From assembly GCA_900319235.1 (NCBI GenBank), contig ONNR01000005.1, positions 1 through 64,000 on the forward strand: DNA of 64,000 nucleotides, read 5' to 3'. The notes below the pieces were generated by a model, which was given only the letters and a program-made list of their open reading frames with translations, was not told the DNA's origin and did no database searches. Each line of letters begins with the position of its first letter. Position 1 is the first letter of the stretch. Source of the stretch: an uncultured Prevotellaceae bacterium. Lineage in GTDB: Bacteria; Bacteroidota; Bacteroidia; Bacteroidales; UBA3663. A program made the position numbers and the translations under genes. Of this stretch, positions 42,059 through 52,700 are shown in pieces.

Positions 42059-43627
42059 TTATTTGGGCAAAATGCAACTTCCCGCTGTCTCAATCCATAG
42101 TTCTGCCATCTTGCGGTGACCGGCAGGGGTCGGGTGAATGCCGTCCCAAATCCAGTAGGAATTGTTCGAAGTGGGATGCTGGTCACGGAGGTCGCGGAAG
42201 AGAGTGTCGAAGGGCACGAGCGTGGCATAATAGTCCTGTGCAAGGCGACGCACTACGGAGGCCATATCGTTCATCAGCTGTTGGCGCTGGTCGAAGTTGT
42301 CGGTCTCGGCCACCCATCCGGCACGGGCGATGAAAGGAGTGCAAAGTACGAGTTGAACACCAGGAAGCGAGTCGCGTGTCTGATCGAGCAGCGTGCGATA
42401 CAGGGCTTCCCACGCCTTGATGTCGAAGGTAAGCGAGGGGTCCTGCTTCTTGCGGTCGAAGAAGGTGCAGGCATCGTTGATGCCGATGAGGATGCTGACC
42501 ACATTGGGATGCAGGTCGATGGCATCCTGCTGCCAGCGGGCAGCGAGTTGTTCGAGCGTATTGCCACTGATGCCACGGTTCCAGCACTTGATTTCGGCTT
42601 CGGGATATTGGCTTTCGAAATAGCTGGCGCACTGCTCGACATAGCCATGTCCATAGACGTGGTTCTTGTCCCACTCATTGCGTTCACTCGATGGTCGCAT
42701 ATCGCCGCCGCTACGTCCCCATCCGCCATCGGTGATGGAGTCGCCAATCCAGAGCACGCGACGCTGGGGCAGCAGGGTGCGCAGCCACTGGCCAAGTTCG
42801 CTGACGTACTGCGGTTTGTAGCGGAAGTTGTCGCGCCAGCACCAGCCGTGACCACCTACGGGATAAAGGTGCATGGTGACGCTTACACCATGGGCTACAA
42901 GGGCGTTGTAATATTCGATGCTGTTGCGAACGGGCACGAGGCCATCGTCGCTGCTTGCGAGGATGAAGGCTGGTGGTGTGTCCTGGGTTACCTGCAGTTC
43001 GTTGCTGTATTGCTGGACGAGTTTCTTCGAAGGTTTGTCACCCAGCAGGAAATGGCTTGACCAATAGTGGGTGAACGAAGGATCAAGCGAGATGACGGGG
43101 TAGAAGAGAATCTGGAAGTCAGGACGGACATCGGGTGAGGTGTAGTGGGTAGCGGCTGTTGAGGCAAGATGTCCACCTGCCGAACAACCTTGCACGCCGA
43201 GTTTCCGGATGTTCCATTCGCTGCTGTGCTCGCGAAGAATACGCATGGCCTGCTGAACGTCGTCGAGAGGCACTTCGGGATGAGCATTGGGCAGACGGTA
43301 CTTCAGCACAGCATAGACGATGCCCTGCTCGTTGTACCATGCAGCGGGCAGATGTCCTTCGTGGTTGTACCATACGCCGCTGTAACCGCCACCTGGGATG
43401 GCAAGCACGGCGAGTCCACAAGGATGCTCGGGCAAATAGACCGAGATGTCGGGGTCTTGTGTATGCTCGAAGTGGGTGCCGAAGTCTTTTTCAGTTTCCA
43501 TATCGCCATTGTCGGTGGGTGCCCCATTGGGCCAGAGTTTTATGACGAGGTTTGGTTGATAGGTTTGGGCATGGAGTCCAAAAGCCATGAAAATCGAGAT
43601 GGCAAGGGTTGAGAAAAGGTGTTTCAT
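42059..43627 (-). CDS. Two-domain secreted esterase: alpha/beta hydrolase plus SGNH hydrolase
   Basis: 522 residues with a signal peptide (MKHLFSTLAISIFMAFGLHA). The N-terminal alpha/beta hydrolase (about 25-285) has the oxyanion segment IPGGGYSG, the nucleophile GCSAGGH (Ser 149), Asp 227/228 and His 260 (VGGHGW). The C-terminal SGNH/GDSL domain (about 290-520) has block I IGDSITDGG (Ser 297), NRGISGNT, GINDACT and DGIHPTPAGH. Both active sites look complete. Such double esterases remove acetyl or similar groups from plant polysaccharides (xylan, pectin). A pectate lyase gene lies 12 kb away, but no complete polysaccharide locus is visible here. Confidence 0.88.
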   Translation of the reverse strand: MKHLFSTLAISIFMAFGLHAQTYQPNLVIKLWPNGAPTDNGDMETEKDFGTHFEHTQDPDISVYLPEHPCGLAVLAIPGGGYSGVWYNHEGHLPAAWYNEQGIVYAVLKYRLPNAHPEVPLDDVQQAMRILREHSSEWNIRKLGVQGCSAGGHLASTAATHYTSPDVRPDFQILFYPVISLDPSFTHYWSSHFLLGDKPSKKLVQQYSNELQVTQDTPPAFILASSDDGLVPVRNSIEYYNALVAHGVSVTMHLYPVGGHGWCWRDNFRYKPQYVSELGQWLRTLLPQRRVLWIGDSITDGGWGRSGGDMRPSSERNEWDKNHVYGHGYVEQCASYFESQYPEAEIKCWNRGISGNTLEQLAARWQQDAIDLHPNVVSILIGINDACTFFDRKKQDPSLTFDIKAWEALYRTLLDQTRDSLPGVQLVLCTPFIARAGWVAETDNFDQRQQLMNDMASVVRRLAQDYYATLVPFDTLFRDLRDQHPTSNNSYWIWDGIHPTPAGHRKMAELWIETAGSCILPK

Positions 43628-43706
43628 TTTGTAATAATAGGTAATGGTGACGGTTTTATTTCATTTAACGAAAAAAGACTGTGTCGTTTACATCTATGGG
43701 TATCGA

Positions 43707-45461
43707 TCAGAAGTTCCATTGAGCAGTGGCGATAACGGCACTGAGGTCGCTATGGAATATGTCGTGCCAATGGAGGCCGATAGAACGATTGGAATGGAAT
43801 CGTTTGATTACCTCGAATCCTCCATAGAAGGGCTTGTCGTCATAGTTGCTTACGCGGTAGGGCATGTCCTTGGAATACCAGATCCATCGCGCACCGAGCA
43901 GCCACTGTCGTGGCAGTGAGAGCTTGGAGGCAAGGCGAGCATCGTGATAGGTTGTGCGGTCGGCATCGGGAATTGCAGCATTCTTGATGGAGTAGATGTT
44001 GTAGCCTGCCGTGAGTGAGAGGTTTCCTACCTTATAGTAGATGGAGGTTCCGGCCTTGTAATATCGGTCGTCGTTGCTGGTGGTGTAATAGCTGCCGTTG
44101 GCTTTGACAGTAAAGTTATGTTGCGTGTAGCCGTAGGCGAGCTTGAACTGATTGACGCGTGTCTCCTCAAGGTCGGCCTTGCCACCGATGAAGGTGCCTG
44201 CGGTATTGGGCCACAGTTCGATGAACACATCGAGGGCACTGGGGTTGGTGAACTTGCGGAAGTAGGCGAGTTGGAACTGATGGCGCGGATGTGGAGTGAA
44301 CACGGTGCTTACCTGGAACATGTTGCGTGTGGAGTTCTTCGACCAGCCGCCCGAATAGCCTTTCTGGTTGTAGTGATAGAACATTGCACGATCGCCTATG
44401 GTGAAGAGCAGGGGTCCACGCCTGTAGTTGAATTGCAGGTAGACATCATGGTGAAAGATGTGGTAGGTGCTTTCCTCGTCGAATGCCAAACCTGTCTCGT
44501 TGTGCTGGTTGATGCCGTAGTCCTGTATGTTATAGCCCGCTTCGATGCCAGACATCATCTTCAATCCTTTGATGTAGGGGATGGGTGTGTTGAGTTCGAG
44601 CAGCCAGGCGGGCAGGTCGTAGCTATTGCGGATGATGCGATGTTCGTTGTCACGGATGGCAAATTGTTCCAACGGATTGTTTTCACGGGTATAGGTAAGC
44701 ATAGTGAGCAGCTCGGTGCCCAGTTGGTTGAAGGTGTGGAACCACCTCGTGCGGATGAGGAACATCTCTTCGCGCAGGTTTTTGCGGAGGTTTTCGGAAG
44801 GCGTGTTGGTGTTCTTGTAGCTCTGGTTTACATAGGAGCGAATAACATCGCGATCGGTCAGCCGGTTTGTCATTTCTGCGTGCAGGTACTGCTGGTCCTT
44901 GTAGATGCTCTTGATGTCTGTGCGGTTGAACTGGGCATTGACGAAGACGTCGGTGTGTTCGTCGCCGTAACGGATGTTGGCGGTTCCGCTGAGCTGATGG
45001 TTGGTGGCATATTGCAGGGCTGTATAGCCGTGAGCATTGTCTTCGGTTTCACGCAGATTGATGTCGATGACGCAACCTTCGCCCGTACGACCCTTTGCTA
45101 CACCTGAGTTGTCGCAAATCTGTATCTTTTGGATGATGCTGGCCTTGATTTGCGACATCAGCAGGCGGCTGTCGCCCGAGATGGCCACATTGTCGAGACG
45201 CAACTGGTAGCTGCCCAGCAGATTGTCATAGCCGCCGATGAGCAGTTCGGGATACATCTGAAGGATGCCCATCAGCGTCTCGTCGCCCTGAAGGTCGAGT
45301 CGCCCCGGATAGATGATGGTTCGGTCGGCAAGCATCTCGATGGCCGGCAGTTGTTCCCTATGGTCACTCCCGGGAGAAGCCTGTGCCTGCAAAGATGGAA
45401 AGGCAGAGAAGGAGGCGAAGAGGGTGAAGAGGGTGAGGACGTGAATGATACTCCTTTTCAT
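43707..45461 (-). CDS. TonB-dependent-receptor-like outer-membrane barrel
   Basis: Start set at the ATG ending at 45461 (584 aa), 29 bp after a promoter box; the longer frame from 45608 lies upstream of it. Signal peptide MKRSIIHVLTLF...LQAQ. A plug-like region follows (about 55-140: GILQMYPELLIGGYDNLLG, RLDNVAISGDSRLLM, IQICDNSGVAKGRTGEGCVI), then a barrel of alternating strands ending in a terminal phenylalanine (ATAQWNF). It is short for a SusC-type receptor and has no carboxypeptidase-like N-terminal domain and no adjacent susD. Transport substrate unknown. Confidence 0.75.
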   Translation of the reverse strand: MKRSIIHVLTLFTLFASFSAFPSLQAQASPGSDHREQLPAIEMLADRTIIYPGRLDLQGDETLMGILQMYPELLIGGYDNLLGSYQLRLDNVAISGDSRLLMSQIKASIIQKIQICDNSGVAKGRTGEGCVIDINLRETEDNAHGYTALQYATNHQLSGTANIRYGDEHTDVFVNAQFNRTDIKSIYKDQQYLHAEMTNRLTDRDVIRSYVNQSYKNTNTPSENLRKNLREEMFLIRTRWFHTFNQLGTELLTMLTYTRENNPLEQFAIRDNEHRIIRNSYDLPAWLLELNTPIPYIKGLKMMSGIEAGYNIQDYGINQHNETGLAFDEESTYHIFHHDVYLQFNYRRGPLLFTIGDRAMFYHYNQKGYSGGWSKNSTRNMFQVSTVFTPHPRHQFQLAYFRKFTNPSALDVFIELWPNTAGTFIGGKADLEETRVNQFKLAYGYTQHNFTVKANGSYYTTSNDDRYYKAGTSIYYKVGNLSLTAGYNIYSIKNAAIPDADRTTYHDARLASKLSLPRQWLLGARWIWYSKDMPYRVSNYDDKPFYGGFEVIKRFHSNRSIGLHWHDIFHSDLSAVIATAQWNF

Positions 45462-45489
45462 AATGGTATAGAAGATGATTATACGGGTG

Positions 45490-45497
45490 CAAAGATA
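45490..45497 (-). promoter_or_regulatory. Promoter -7 box for the barrel gene
   Basis: Minus-strand TATCTTTG, 29 bp before the ATG at 45461. Confidence 0.7.
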
Positions 45498-45590
45498 ATC
45501 AGTTTTGCAGAAAACTCCAAGCAAATGTGAAAAATAATTATTTGTGCGCAGTTTTTTAGTGATTCCAGCTTCTTTTCTCAAAATAATCGT

Positions 45591-45598
45591 TATCTTTG
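45591..45598 (+). promoter_or_regulatory. Promoter -7 box for the beta-helix protein gene
   Basis: TATCTTTG, 41 bp before the ATG at 45639; divergent from the promoter at 45490. Confidence 0.7.
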
Positions 45599-45638
45599 CA
45601 TCGTTCATCTGATTGAAGTAACAAGATCATTTCTGACA

Positions 45639-47942
45639 ATGAGACATACAAGTATATTGATTGGACATCTGGTCCTGTTGCTCGGGATTGTTTCGAGCTA
45701 TTACGCACAGGCCGAAAGCCAGGCGAAGGCTCCGAGCCTTGACCCGAAGAAGTCGGCTGTCTATACTCCGACTGTCCCTGCCGAAGAGCGAGGCATTTAT
45801 GGAAGCAGGATCGGGACAGTTTCTGCTGACACGGTTCGCTATACGCAGGCTTATATCTATGAGAATGTGGCAGACCTTGCTGCGAGCACCAATCTGAAGA
45901 AGGGCGATGTTGCCATCACAAAGGGCTTTTATAGCGCTGGCGATGGTGGTGGAAGCACCTATTACATCAAGAGTCGCCTCGATGCGTCGTTGCTGGTCTA
46001 TGACAATCGGCACAATGTCGTTGGCTATGCCTACGACCTGACATGGAAAGGGATGGCTGGTGAACATACGACGGCTTATCTCGATACGGCCACGCTCATC
46101 CGGCTTGCCAATGCTGAGGCCGAACTATATGCCGATCTGGTAGTGCCAGCCAGCAATGAGGTGAACTTCCTGCAGTTGGGCGCTCGCAGAAAAACGGCCG
46201 ATACGCACGAAGATAATATGCCTTATATGGTCAAATGGATGGCGTTCCTCGATCGCCGTGCTACAACTTATGACCTTTTCCTGCCCGAAGGAGCCTACGC
46301 CTTTTCGCCCACATTGCTTCTTCGTAAGGGAGATAGTTTTTCGGCATTGGGCATCAGCATCAGGGGACCTAAGATGCAGGCCAATGCTTCGGGTGCCCGC
46401 ATCCTACCTTACCGCACTTCGCAGCCTTACATTTTCCGCCTGGGATATCTGGACGACAAGAAATCCCTGTTTATGCGTGGGTGCAAGTTGTGCGATCTTG
46501 CTTTCCTGACAGGCACCGAGTCGATGGTCGATATGGGTTTCGTCCCCAAATACGGAGAAGGCATCACCAAGCGTACCTATCGCTATGTCACCAAGGCAGC
46601 CTTGTGGCTCGATTGCTGTCCGTATGGTCAGTTCGATGGACTCTACTTCCAGCACGTCAAGGGAACGTGCGTCCTGCTGCGTCGCTGCTACGAGAGTCAT
46701 TTTGGCTACACCAATGTGCGTAACTGCGGCAGAATAGACAATGTGGGACGGGCTGCTCCGCTTTTCCTCTTCGATCCACCGGGACCGAGTGATGTATCAG
46801 CCTGCTACTTCTACTACTTCAACTTCGAGGGATGTATGGGCAACTTCTTCTATGGCAAGCCCGGAAAGATGAACTTCACGCATTGCGAATTTGGCGACAT
46901 TCAGGTTGAAGGTTCCTGCCAGGGTGGCAAGGATACGCAACCCATCAAGTGTGCTTCATCAAGTATGAAATACGATAGCGACGAAGGCTATGTTCCGCCC
47001 AAGGGCAGGCTATACAAATGGTTCATCTTCGCTGGCAGCATAGGCTTCCATGACATCATCGTCCAGTCGGTCACTGTGTCGAATTTCGGTAACGGACTGA
47101 AACGTTTTCGCACCTACCGGAGGAACAGAGAAGGAAACATCGTCGATATCGATGGCAATGTCATCACAAGCGGTTACAAGGAAGAGGATGGTAAGATATT
47201 CGCCCTCGATGCTGATGGTCAGAAGATAACCGACTACTATCGCTACTATGCCATCGTCGGTGTGGGCGACGATGGCACGCCTTTGCCGAAGACGGCCTCA
47301 GTCATCAATCTCCGGTCGGTCTATCTACAGCGACTGAGCGGCTTGAACAAGGCCGTGGGACCTTGGGTGGTCTATGCCAAGGGACGTGGAGCCTACCATA
47401 GCATCGCTGTGCAGCAGACGTGGGGACGCGGCGAATATCCCTTCTATCTTGAAGGTGCTCCTCCCATCAAATGCTCCAAACCCGAACTTACAGTGGCAGG
47501 AGCTGTCAGTGCGGTCGATTTGATCAAGTCGGAAGAGAAGAACAAGACATGGGTCTATACAAAGGCGGGAGCTGCTACACCTTACGGAATGACCGTGAAG
47601 CGCGGCGACCTGATGCAGTCGCTGGTCTTCACGGCCAAGCCTGGCAAACGATATGGAGCTCGCGTTTATGTGCCTCAGAAGGTATATGATGCCCTGCCCT
47701 CCGATGCAGAAGGCAATAAGGTCTTTACTTGGGCCAATCAGACCAAGTCACACGTCTATATTGGCAAGGAAAAGCCCGTATTGAGTGACAAATCGAAGTA
47801 TGTGGTCTCCAAGAGCGGATGGACCTTCATCAAGTTCCCCGACTTCAAGCTTTCCTCGCCCCAGTCAATCTATTGGAAGGGTTCTGCCTCGAACGATGGT
47901 TTTATGCGAGAAATCTACATTGACTATATATATGAGTTATAG
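45639..47942 (+). CDS. Secreted right-handed beta-helix (tailspike/pectate-lyase-like) protein
   Basis: 767 residues with a signal peptide (cleavage near SSYYAQA). Residues about 75-115 (DLAASTNLKKGDVAITKG, then FYSAGDGGGSTYYI) match the entry module seen before beta-helices in phage tailspikes and preneck appendages. A pectate-lyase-like solenoid follows (DRRATTYDLFLPEGAYAF, GCKLCDLAFLTGT, HVKGTCVLLRRCYESHFGY). The C-terminal part is beta-rich and may carry a sugar-binding module. It would act on, or bind, a polysaccharide outside the cell. There are no phage structural genes around it, so it is a chromosomal relative and not prophage. Confidence 0.75.
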   Translation: MRHTSILIGHLVLLLGIVSSYYAQAESQAKAPSLDPKKSAVYTPTVPAEERGIYGSRIGTVSADTVRYTQAYIYENVADLAASTNLKKGDVAITKGFYSAGDGGGSTYYIKSRLDASLLVYDNRHNVVGYAYDLTWKGMAGEHTTAYLDTATLIRLANAEAELYADLVVPASNEVNFLQLGARRKTADTHEDNMPYMVKWMAFLDRRATTYDLFLPEGAYAFSPTLLLRKGDSFSALGISIRGPKMQANASGARILPYRTSQPYIFRLGYLDDKKSLFMRGCKLCDLAFLTGTESMVDMGFVPKYGEGITKRTYRYVTKAALWLDCCPYGQFDGLYFQHVKGTCVLLRRCYESHFGYTNVRNCGRIDNVGRAAPLFLFDPPGPSDVSACYFYYFNFEGCMGNFFYGKPGKMNFTHCEFGDIQVEGSCQGGKDTQPIKCASSSMKYDSDEGYVPPKGRLYKWFIFAGSIGFHDIIVQSVTVSNFGNGLKRFRTYRRNREGNIVDIDGNVITSGYKEEDGKIFALDADGQKITDYYRYYAIVGVGDDGTPLPKTASVINLRSVYLQRLSGLNKAVGPWVVYAKGRGAYHSIAVQQTWGRGEYPFYLEGAPPIKCSKPELTVAGAVSAVDLIKSEEKNKTWVYTKAGAATPYGMTVKRGDLMQSLVFTAKPGKRYGARVYVPQKVYDALPSDAEGNKVFTWANQTKSHVYIGKEKPVLSDKSKYVVSKSGWTFIKFPDFKLSSPQSIYWKGSASNDGFMREIYIDYIYEL

Positions 47943-47945
47943 CCC

Positions 47946-49658
47946 TTATTTGAAGAACACATTGACACGGGAGTCGACATAACATGTGCCATCGTAATCA
48001 TGGGAGATGCGGAGACGTTCGAAATAGAGTAGGACAGAGTCTCCGCGTTCCTTTTCTGGGTAGTAGATTGGACGAATGCCCTGTGCCTTCTTTCTGCGGA
48101 ATTCCTCCAGATTGACCTCGAAGAAGAGGTCCTCATTATTTATTCCCGTGGTATGGAGATGCAGAATACTGTCGTTCAGACTGGTCTTTGAGGCCGCGAT
48201 TAATATGCTGTCATTCTGATTATCGGTCGAAGAAAGGATGTCATATTCGCCATTGGTCACGAGACGATGGTAGCCTTCGGGGATGGTGATGTGATTGGCT
48301 GTCGTTTCGTAGAAGAAAGTTTCGGTATTATTATTGCGACTGCTTCTCCAGAGAGGCACATCATCGCTTATCCACTGTGCCGTTTGTCCCTTGTAGAAAT
48401 CATTCAGATAATTCAATTGGTCATACACCTGATCGCTAACATTTTCGGGCAGAGAATTCACCCAGGTGCTGAACTCGTCCCGATTCATCGGCAGGTGTTC
48501 CGGCTGGTATTGTGCGATGGTCTCGGCCATCTTCTGCTTGAAGTGAAGTTTGACGATCTCGCAGTAGTTCATCGGCTGGGCTGAAGTGAGCAGTAGGATG
48601 GCGCCAAATGAAAGTGGTATCCAATGGATGCGACGAGCCTTGAGAATAAAGAGACCGATGCAGACAGCATAGAACCAAAGGTTGAGCGTAAGAACATACA
48701 AGCGATTGACCGTGATTCCATAGTCTCCGAAGCGGCGTGCAATGCCTACTGTCATCAGGATAACTAGGGGAAGGGCAAGAATGGGGAACCATCTTACTAC
48801 CCAACGCTCGAACGTCTTGGATTCCTGACTGCGCATCGATGGATAAAGGAGGAATTCGACAGCAATGATGCCGAACATCATAGCGGTCACGAGCCAAGAA
48901 ATAGTGCCTTTGGGCAATTCCCAAGAAAATAGAATTCGAGCGAGATAACAATAGAGCACCAGCATATAGCAGCCTACCAAGGGGATGAACAGATATCGGG
49001 TCGTGCCTGTCAGGAAGCGGGAGACGATAATCGTATCATCGTGCTTTCTTTCTCCTGAAGGAACACGCGAAAGGAATAGCAGCATGGGCAGAAGTTGACC
49101 AAAGAGGATGGAGACGATGAGGTACACCTTGGAGTCAATCTTGATGTTGAACAGACTTTTGATTCCCGAAAGGAGTCCCTCGATGCCGCCAGTCATCACA
49201 CCTCCGATGATGAACGACAGAACCAGTGCAACAATCATTCGGAACGTGAAATTCCACGATTTCACGTCATTCTTTTCCTTGTAGAAAGAAAGAAAAAGAA
49301 TGCCCAAGGCAAAGGCTACGTAGACAGCAGCACGTGCTATGTAAAGAACGGCACTGAAGCGTGAGAGGTCAAGATTCCATAGGTAGATGGCATCGATGAG
49401 CAACAAGATATGCGCTATGGCTGTGACTGACCATACCATTCGTTTGTTGTGGTATTCCTCATTCCAAAGCGCAAGCATCAGCGAGAGCAGGAATGCTGCC
49501 GTGCAATAATAAATGGGCACACCACGATACTCCTCAACAATCACCATGATGATGAGTGCAATGGACAATGCTATGGCAAAACAACATGACGCAGGGAATC
49601 GACGTGACATATTGACAATCGATTCGCGCAACGAAGAGAATGAAGGAATGAGTGACAT
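47946..49658 (-). CDS. DUF4153 multi-pass membrane protein
   Basis: 570 residues. About ten hydrophobic helices fill the first ~380 residues (FAIALSIALIIMVIVEEY, FLLSLMLALWNEE, IVALVLSFIIGGVMTGGIEGLL, LVILMTVGIARRFGDYGIT). A soluble C-terminal region of about 190 residues follows (QPEHLPMNRDEFSTWVNS, HITIPEGYHRLV). This fits the DUF4153 family common in Bacteroidales; function unknown. A 9-bp array lies just before the start codon. The stop sits 3 bp from the convergent beta-helix gene. Confidence 0.82.
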   Translation of the reverse strand: MSLIPSFSSLRESIVNMSRRFPASCCFAIALSIALIIMVIVEEYRGVPIYYCTAAFLLSLMLALWNEEYHNKRMVWSVTAIAHILLLIDAIYLWNLDLSRFSAVLYIARAAVYVAFALGILFLSFYKEKNDVKSWNFTFRMIVALVLSFIIGGVMTGGIEGLLSGIKSLFNIKIDSKVYLIVSILFGQLLPMLLFLSRVPSGERKHDDTIIVSRFLTGTTRYLFIPLVGCYMLVLYCYLARILFSWELPKGTISWLVTAMMFGIIAVEFLLYPSMRSQESKTFERWVVRWFPILALPLVILMTVGIARRFGDYGITVNRLYVLTLNLWFYAVCIGLFILKARRIHWIPLSFGAILLLTSAQPMNYCEIVKLHFKQKMAETIAQYQPEHLPMNRDEFSTWVNSLPENVSDQVYDQLNYLNDFYKGQTAQWISDDVPLWRSSRNNNTETFFYETTANHITIPEGYHRLVTNGEYDILSSTDNQNDSILIAASKTSLNDSILHLHTTGINNEDLFFEVNLEEFRRKKAQGIRPIYYPEKERGDSVLLYFERLRISHDYDGTCYVDSRVNVFFK

Positions 49659-49680
49659 GGAATTGAAGGTAAGATAGGAA

Positions 49681-49743
49681 TTATAGTAATAGTGCCTATA
49701 GTGGTTATAGTAACTATAAAGACTATAGGCACTATTTATTAAA
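49681..49743. repeat. 9-bp periodic array with CTATAG core before the DUF4153 gene
   Basis: Units TTATAGTAA, TAGTGCCTA, TAGTGGTTA, TAGTAACTA, TAAAGACTA, TAGGCACTA, TTTATTAAA. Joined ends form CTATAG. The array is also an inverted repeat: ATAGTGCCTATAG (49689-49701) pairs exactly with CTATAGGCACTAT (49723-49735). Confidence 0.85.
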
Positions 49744-49751
49744 ATGAATAA

Positions 49752-52700
49752 TTACTTGACAGTAATCCGATAAGCGCGGGTATGAGCCACGAATTCGGTG
49801 GCATAGGCGCACTGGGCGGTGGTGATGCCCGAGAGGTACTGGCCCTTGCGATCGACGTTGAAATCGATGTCGTAGGTCGTAGTGCCCTTGGTGAACATGT
49901 CGAAGAAGATGTCGGTTGAGGCATCGTGCATGCTGACGTATCCACCGCGACCATTCATCCAGCGGTAGCCGGAGTATTGGGTGACGGGTTCGAAGCAGGC
50001 AGGACGCTGGGCACGAATCTGCACGAAGTCCATATCGCGGTCGGCAGTGATGATGACGCGGAGTGTCACCTTGTCGCCTACCTTGAGCGTCTCGGTTTCA
50101 GGATTGAAATCCTTGCCGTCCTTCATGAACTTGATAGCCACCTTGAGTTCGCCTGTGGTCTGGTTGTTCAGACGGTCCATATCCTCGAGGTACTGTGCAT
50201 AGAGGGCACCCCAAGAGATGACGGGCATTTCGGAAGCCGAGGCATTGGCCTTGATGCTGAGATCTCGGATGGGCGAAGTAGTGATGGCGTCATCAACATT
50301 GGTGCGCACATAGCCGAGTTGTTCGGCCAGGAAGCGTGTAGTGTCGATAGGCGTTGGGAGCATGCTGTTGTCGATGCTGAACGAACGCTGCAAGCCGTGT
50401 GGACGAGCGGTAATCGGCTTGCCGTCGGTCTGATTACCTGCAAGCAGGAAATCGAGGGCACCGAGGGTGTTCATCTCGTTGTCCCAAGTCTGGGTCTGCT
50501 TCTGACGCAGGAGCCATACCTGCATCTCGTTGAGGAGTTGCTCCTTGTCAGTGCGCGATGACTGACGGATGGCGCGCATGGCAGCCAGCTGGGTCGGGAT
50601 GCGATAGTCACGCCACGAATAGTAGGCTTGGTCGGTAGCGTAGTAGCGACCCATGCCGGGCTTCGTGATGGTGTATTCGACAGCGGACTCCAGGAAGTCG
50701 TCGGCACTCTGGGTGTGGCCGAAGGTACGCAGAACGCAGGCTGCCACGGTGCGTCCGTGGATGGTGAGGTCGCGCACGTTCTTCTCTATGTAACTCAGAT
50801 AGGCTTCGCGCATGGTGCTGACCTTCTTGCTCACCTTGTGGTCGGGAGCAAGCGAACTGGTGTAGAGGTAGCTGATCGTATTGTTGCTGGCCGTGATGGG
50901 AATCTTCTTGCTGATGCAGTACTCGTAGTGTTCGAGTTCCTTGTTGTCGAGGAAGTCCAAGCCCTTTTCGAGCATCTTGGCCTCGACATCGAGACCCTTG
51001 ACGCCCTCGGAGTTGATCAGCATGGCGAGGTCCTCGCAGATGGCGAGCGTCATGTAGTAACTTCCGGGCATTCCTTCGAACCAGCTCCATGAGCCGTCGC
51101 CCTGCTGCAGTTTCTGGAGACGTGTGCGAGCCTTGTCGATGCGTTCCTGCATAAGACGGTCGTTGAAGAGGTCGAGCATACGGGCACGCTGTTCGGCTTC
51201 GCGAAGTGCATCGTTGACCCATGGGGATTCCTGGAGCACGATGTCGCGCAAATCGTCATTGCGGTCGAGCTGGCTCTGCTGGTCGGTGCCAGTTTTTTTG
51301 GCTTCATTCAGGGCATCCTCAAAGCCAGGGATACTTTGGGCAATGCGACGTGCCACGATGTTTGCATAGAGCGAAGCTGCGTAGGCGGTAGCGCAGTCAC
51401 GATCGGGCACCTTGATGCCGTCGAGGGCTGAGATGACGGTCCATTCGGGGCGGTCGGTGTATTCGAAGAGCAGACGCTTGTGGGTGGCAGTCTGACTGCC
51501 CTCGTTGAAGAGGCTGCTGATGTCGATGTGCTTCTCCTGCTCGTCGCTGGTCACGTAGAAGGGGATGGCTTCGGTGACGTACTTCTTCGAAGTGAGCACG
51601 GGCAGATAGTTGCGCTCGCCGTCGGAGAAGTCACCGCTTACGGCGCTTACTTCGCAGATGAGCATCGGATAGCGGTCGTCGATGTCGATGCTGAAGGTGA
51701 CCGAAGTGGTCTGTTCCACATCTACCGAGAAGGGCTGGGTGGCCGAATAGACTTCCTTTTCGGTCTCGGCATCGAGCAGACGCAGGCGTGCTGTGCCTTT
51801 CAGAGGCTTGTCTCCCTGGTTGATGATGCGAGAGGCGATGGAGGCCTTGTCGCCCTCACGTACAAAGCGTGGCAGGTTGGGCTGCACCATGAAATCCTTG
51901 CGGCTCACGGCAGTGGCGAGGATCTTACCGTAGTTGACGTCCTTGTCGTGGGCCAGGCCGAGGAACTTCCATTCGGTGAGGCTTTCGGGCAAGGTGAAAC
52001 TGATGCTGACGTTGCCCTTGGCATCTGAAAGGAGGTGGGGATAGAAGAAGGCTGTCTCGGCAAAGTTGCTGCGAAGTTGCAGAGTAGGAGAGGTGCCTCC
52101 GGCTTCGCCTTGCTCTGTTATTATTTCTTCCTCCATGCCGGCTGCATCATTCGTGGAATCTGATTTCCTCATCATGACCATGTCATTAGCAGCGAATTCC
52201 ATCGGCATTGCTTCTTCCGAGACCATCTCGTCATCCATTTCCATCGCAGACGATTGGGCCATCGCCATCATGGGTCTGCCCGCAGTTGCGCCAAAGACAC
52301 CACGCACGAGGAAACGTCTTTGACGCCAGCGCTGGTGGATGTATTCGGTAAGTTGGTCATAACTGCGGCTGCGGATTGACTTTCCGGAATATGCGCGGGT
52401 TGCATGAATGGTAGTGCCATAGTTGCTGTTCGTCACGTTATTGTTGAACGAGCGAATCAGTCGCTGGAACGACAGTAAGAACGGCAGGGAGTGGCTAGCG
52501 AACTGTTCGAGAGAAGCATCGTACATTGTGGCCAGCAGTTCTGCACCACTGACGGGCTTGCCATCCTTACCTTGGATGGTGAGGGTCCACGTCTCGTCCT
52601 GTCCGGGATAGAGGCGGTCGCGGAACGTGCTCCACGAAAGTTTGAGTTGCTTGTCGGGCTTCACGTAGGTCAACGTAGCAGATTCGCTACATATCTGGCC

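Noticed and set aside
45639-47942. Prophage remnant suggested by the tailspike-like protein
   Set aside because: No integrase, capsid, terminase or other tail genes are nearby, and the protein has a bacterial signal peptide and promoter.
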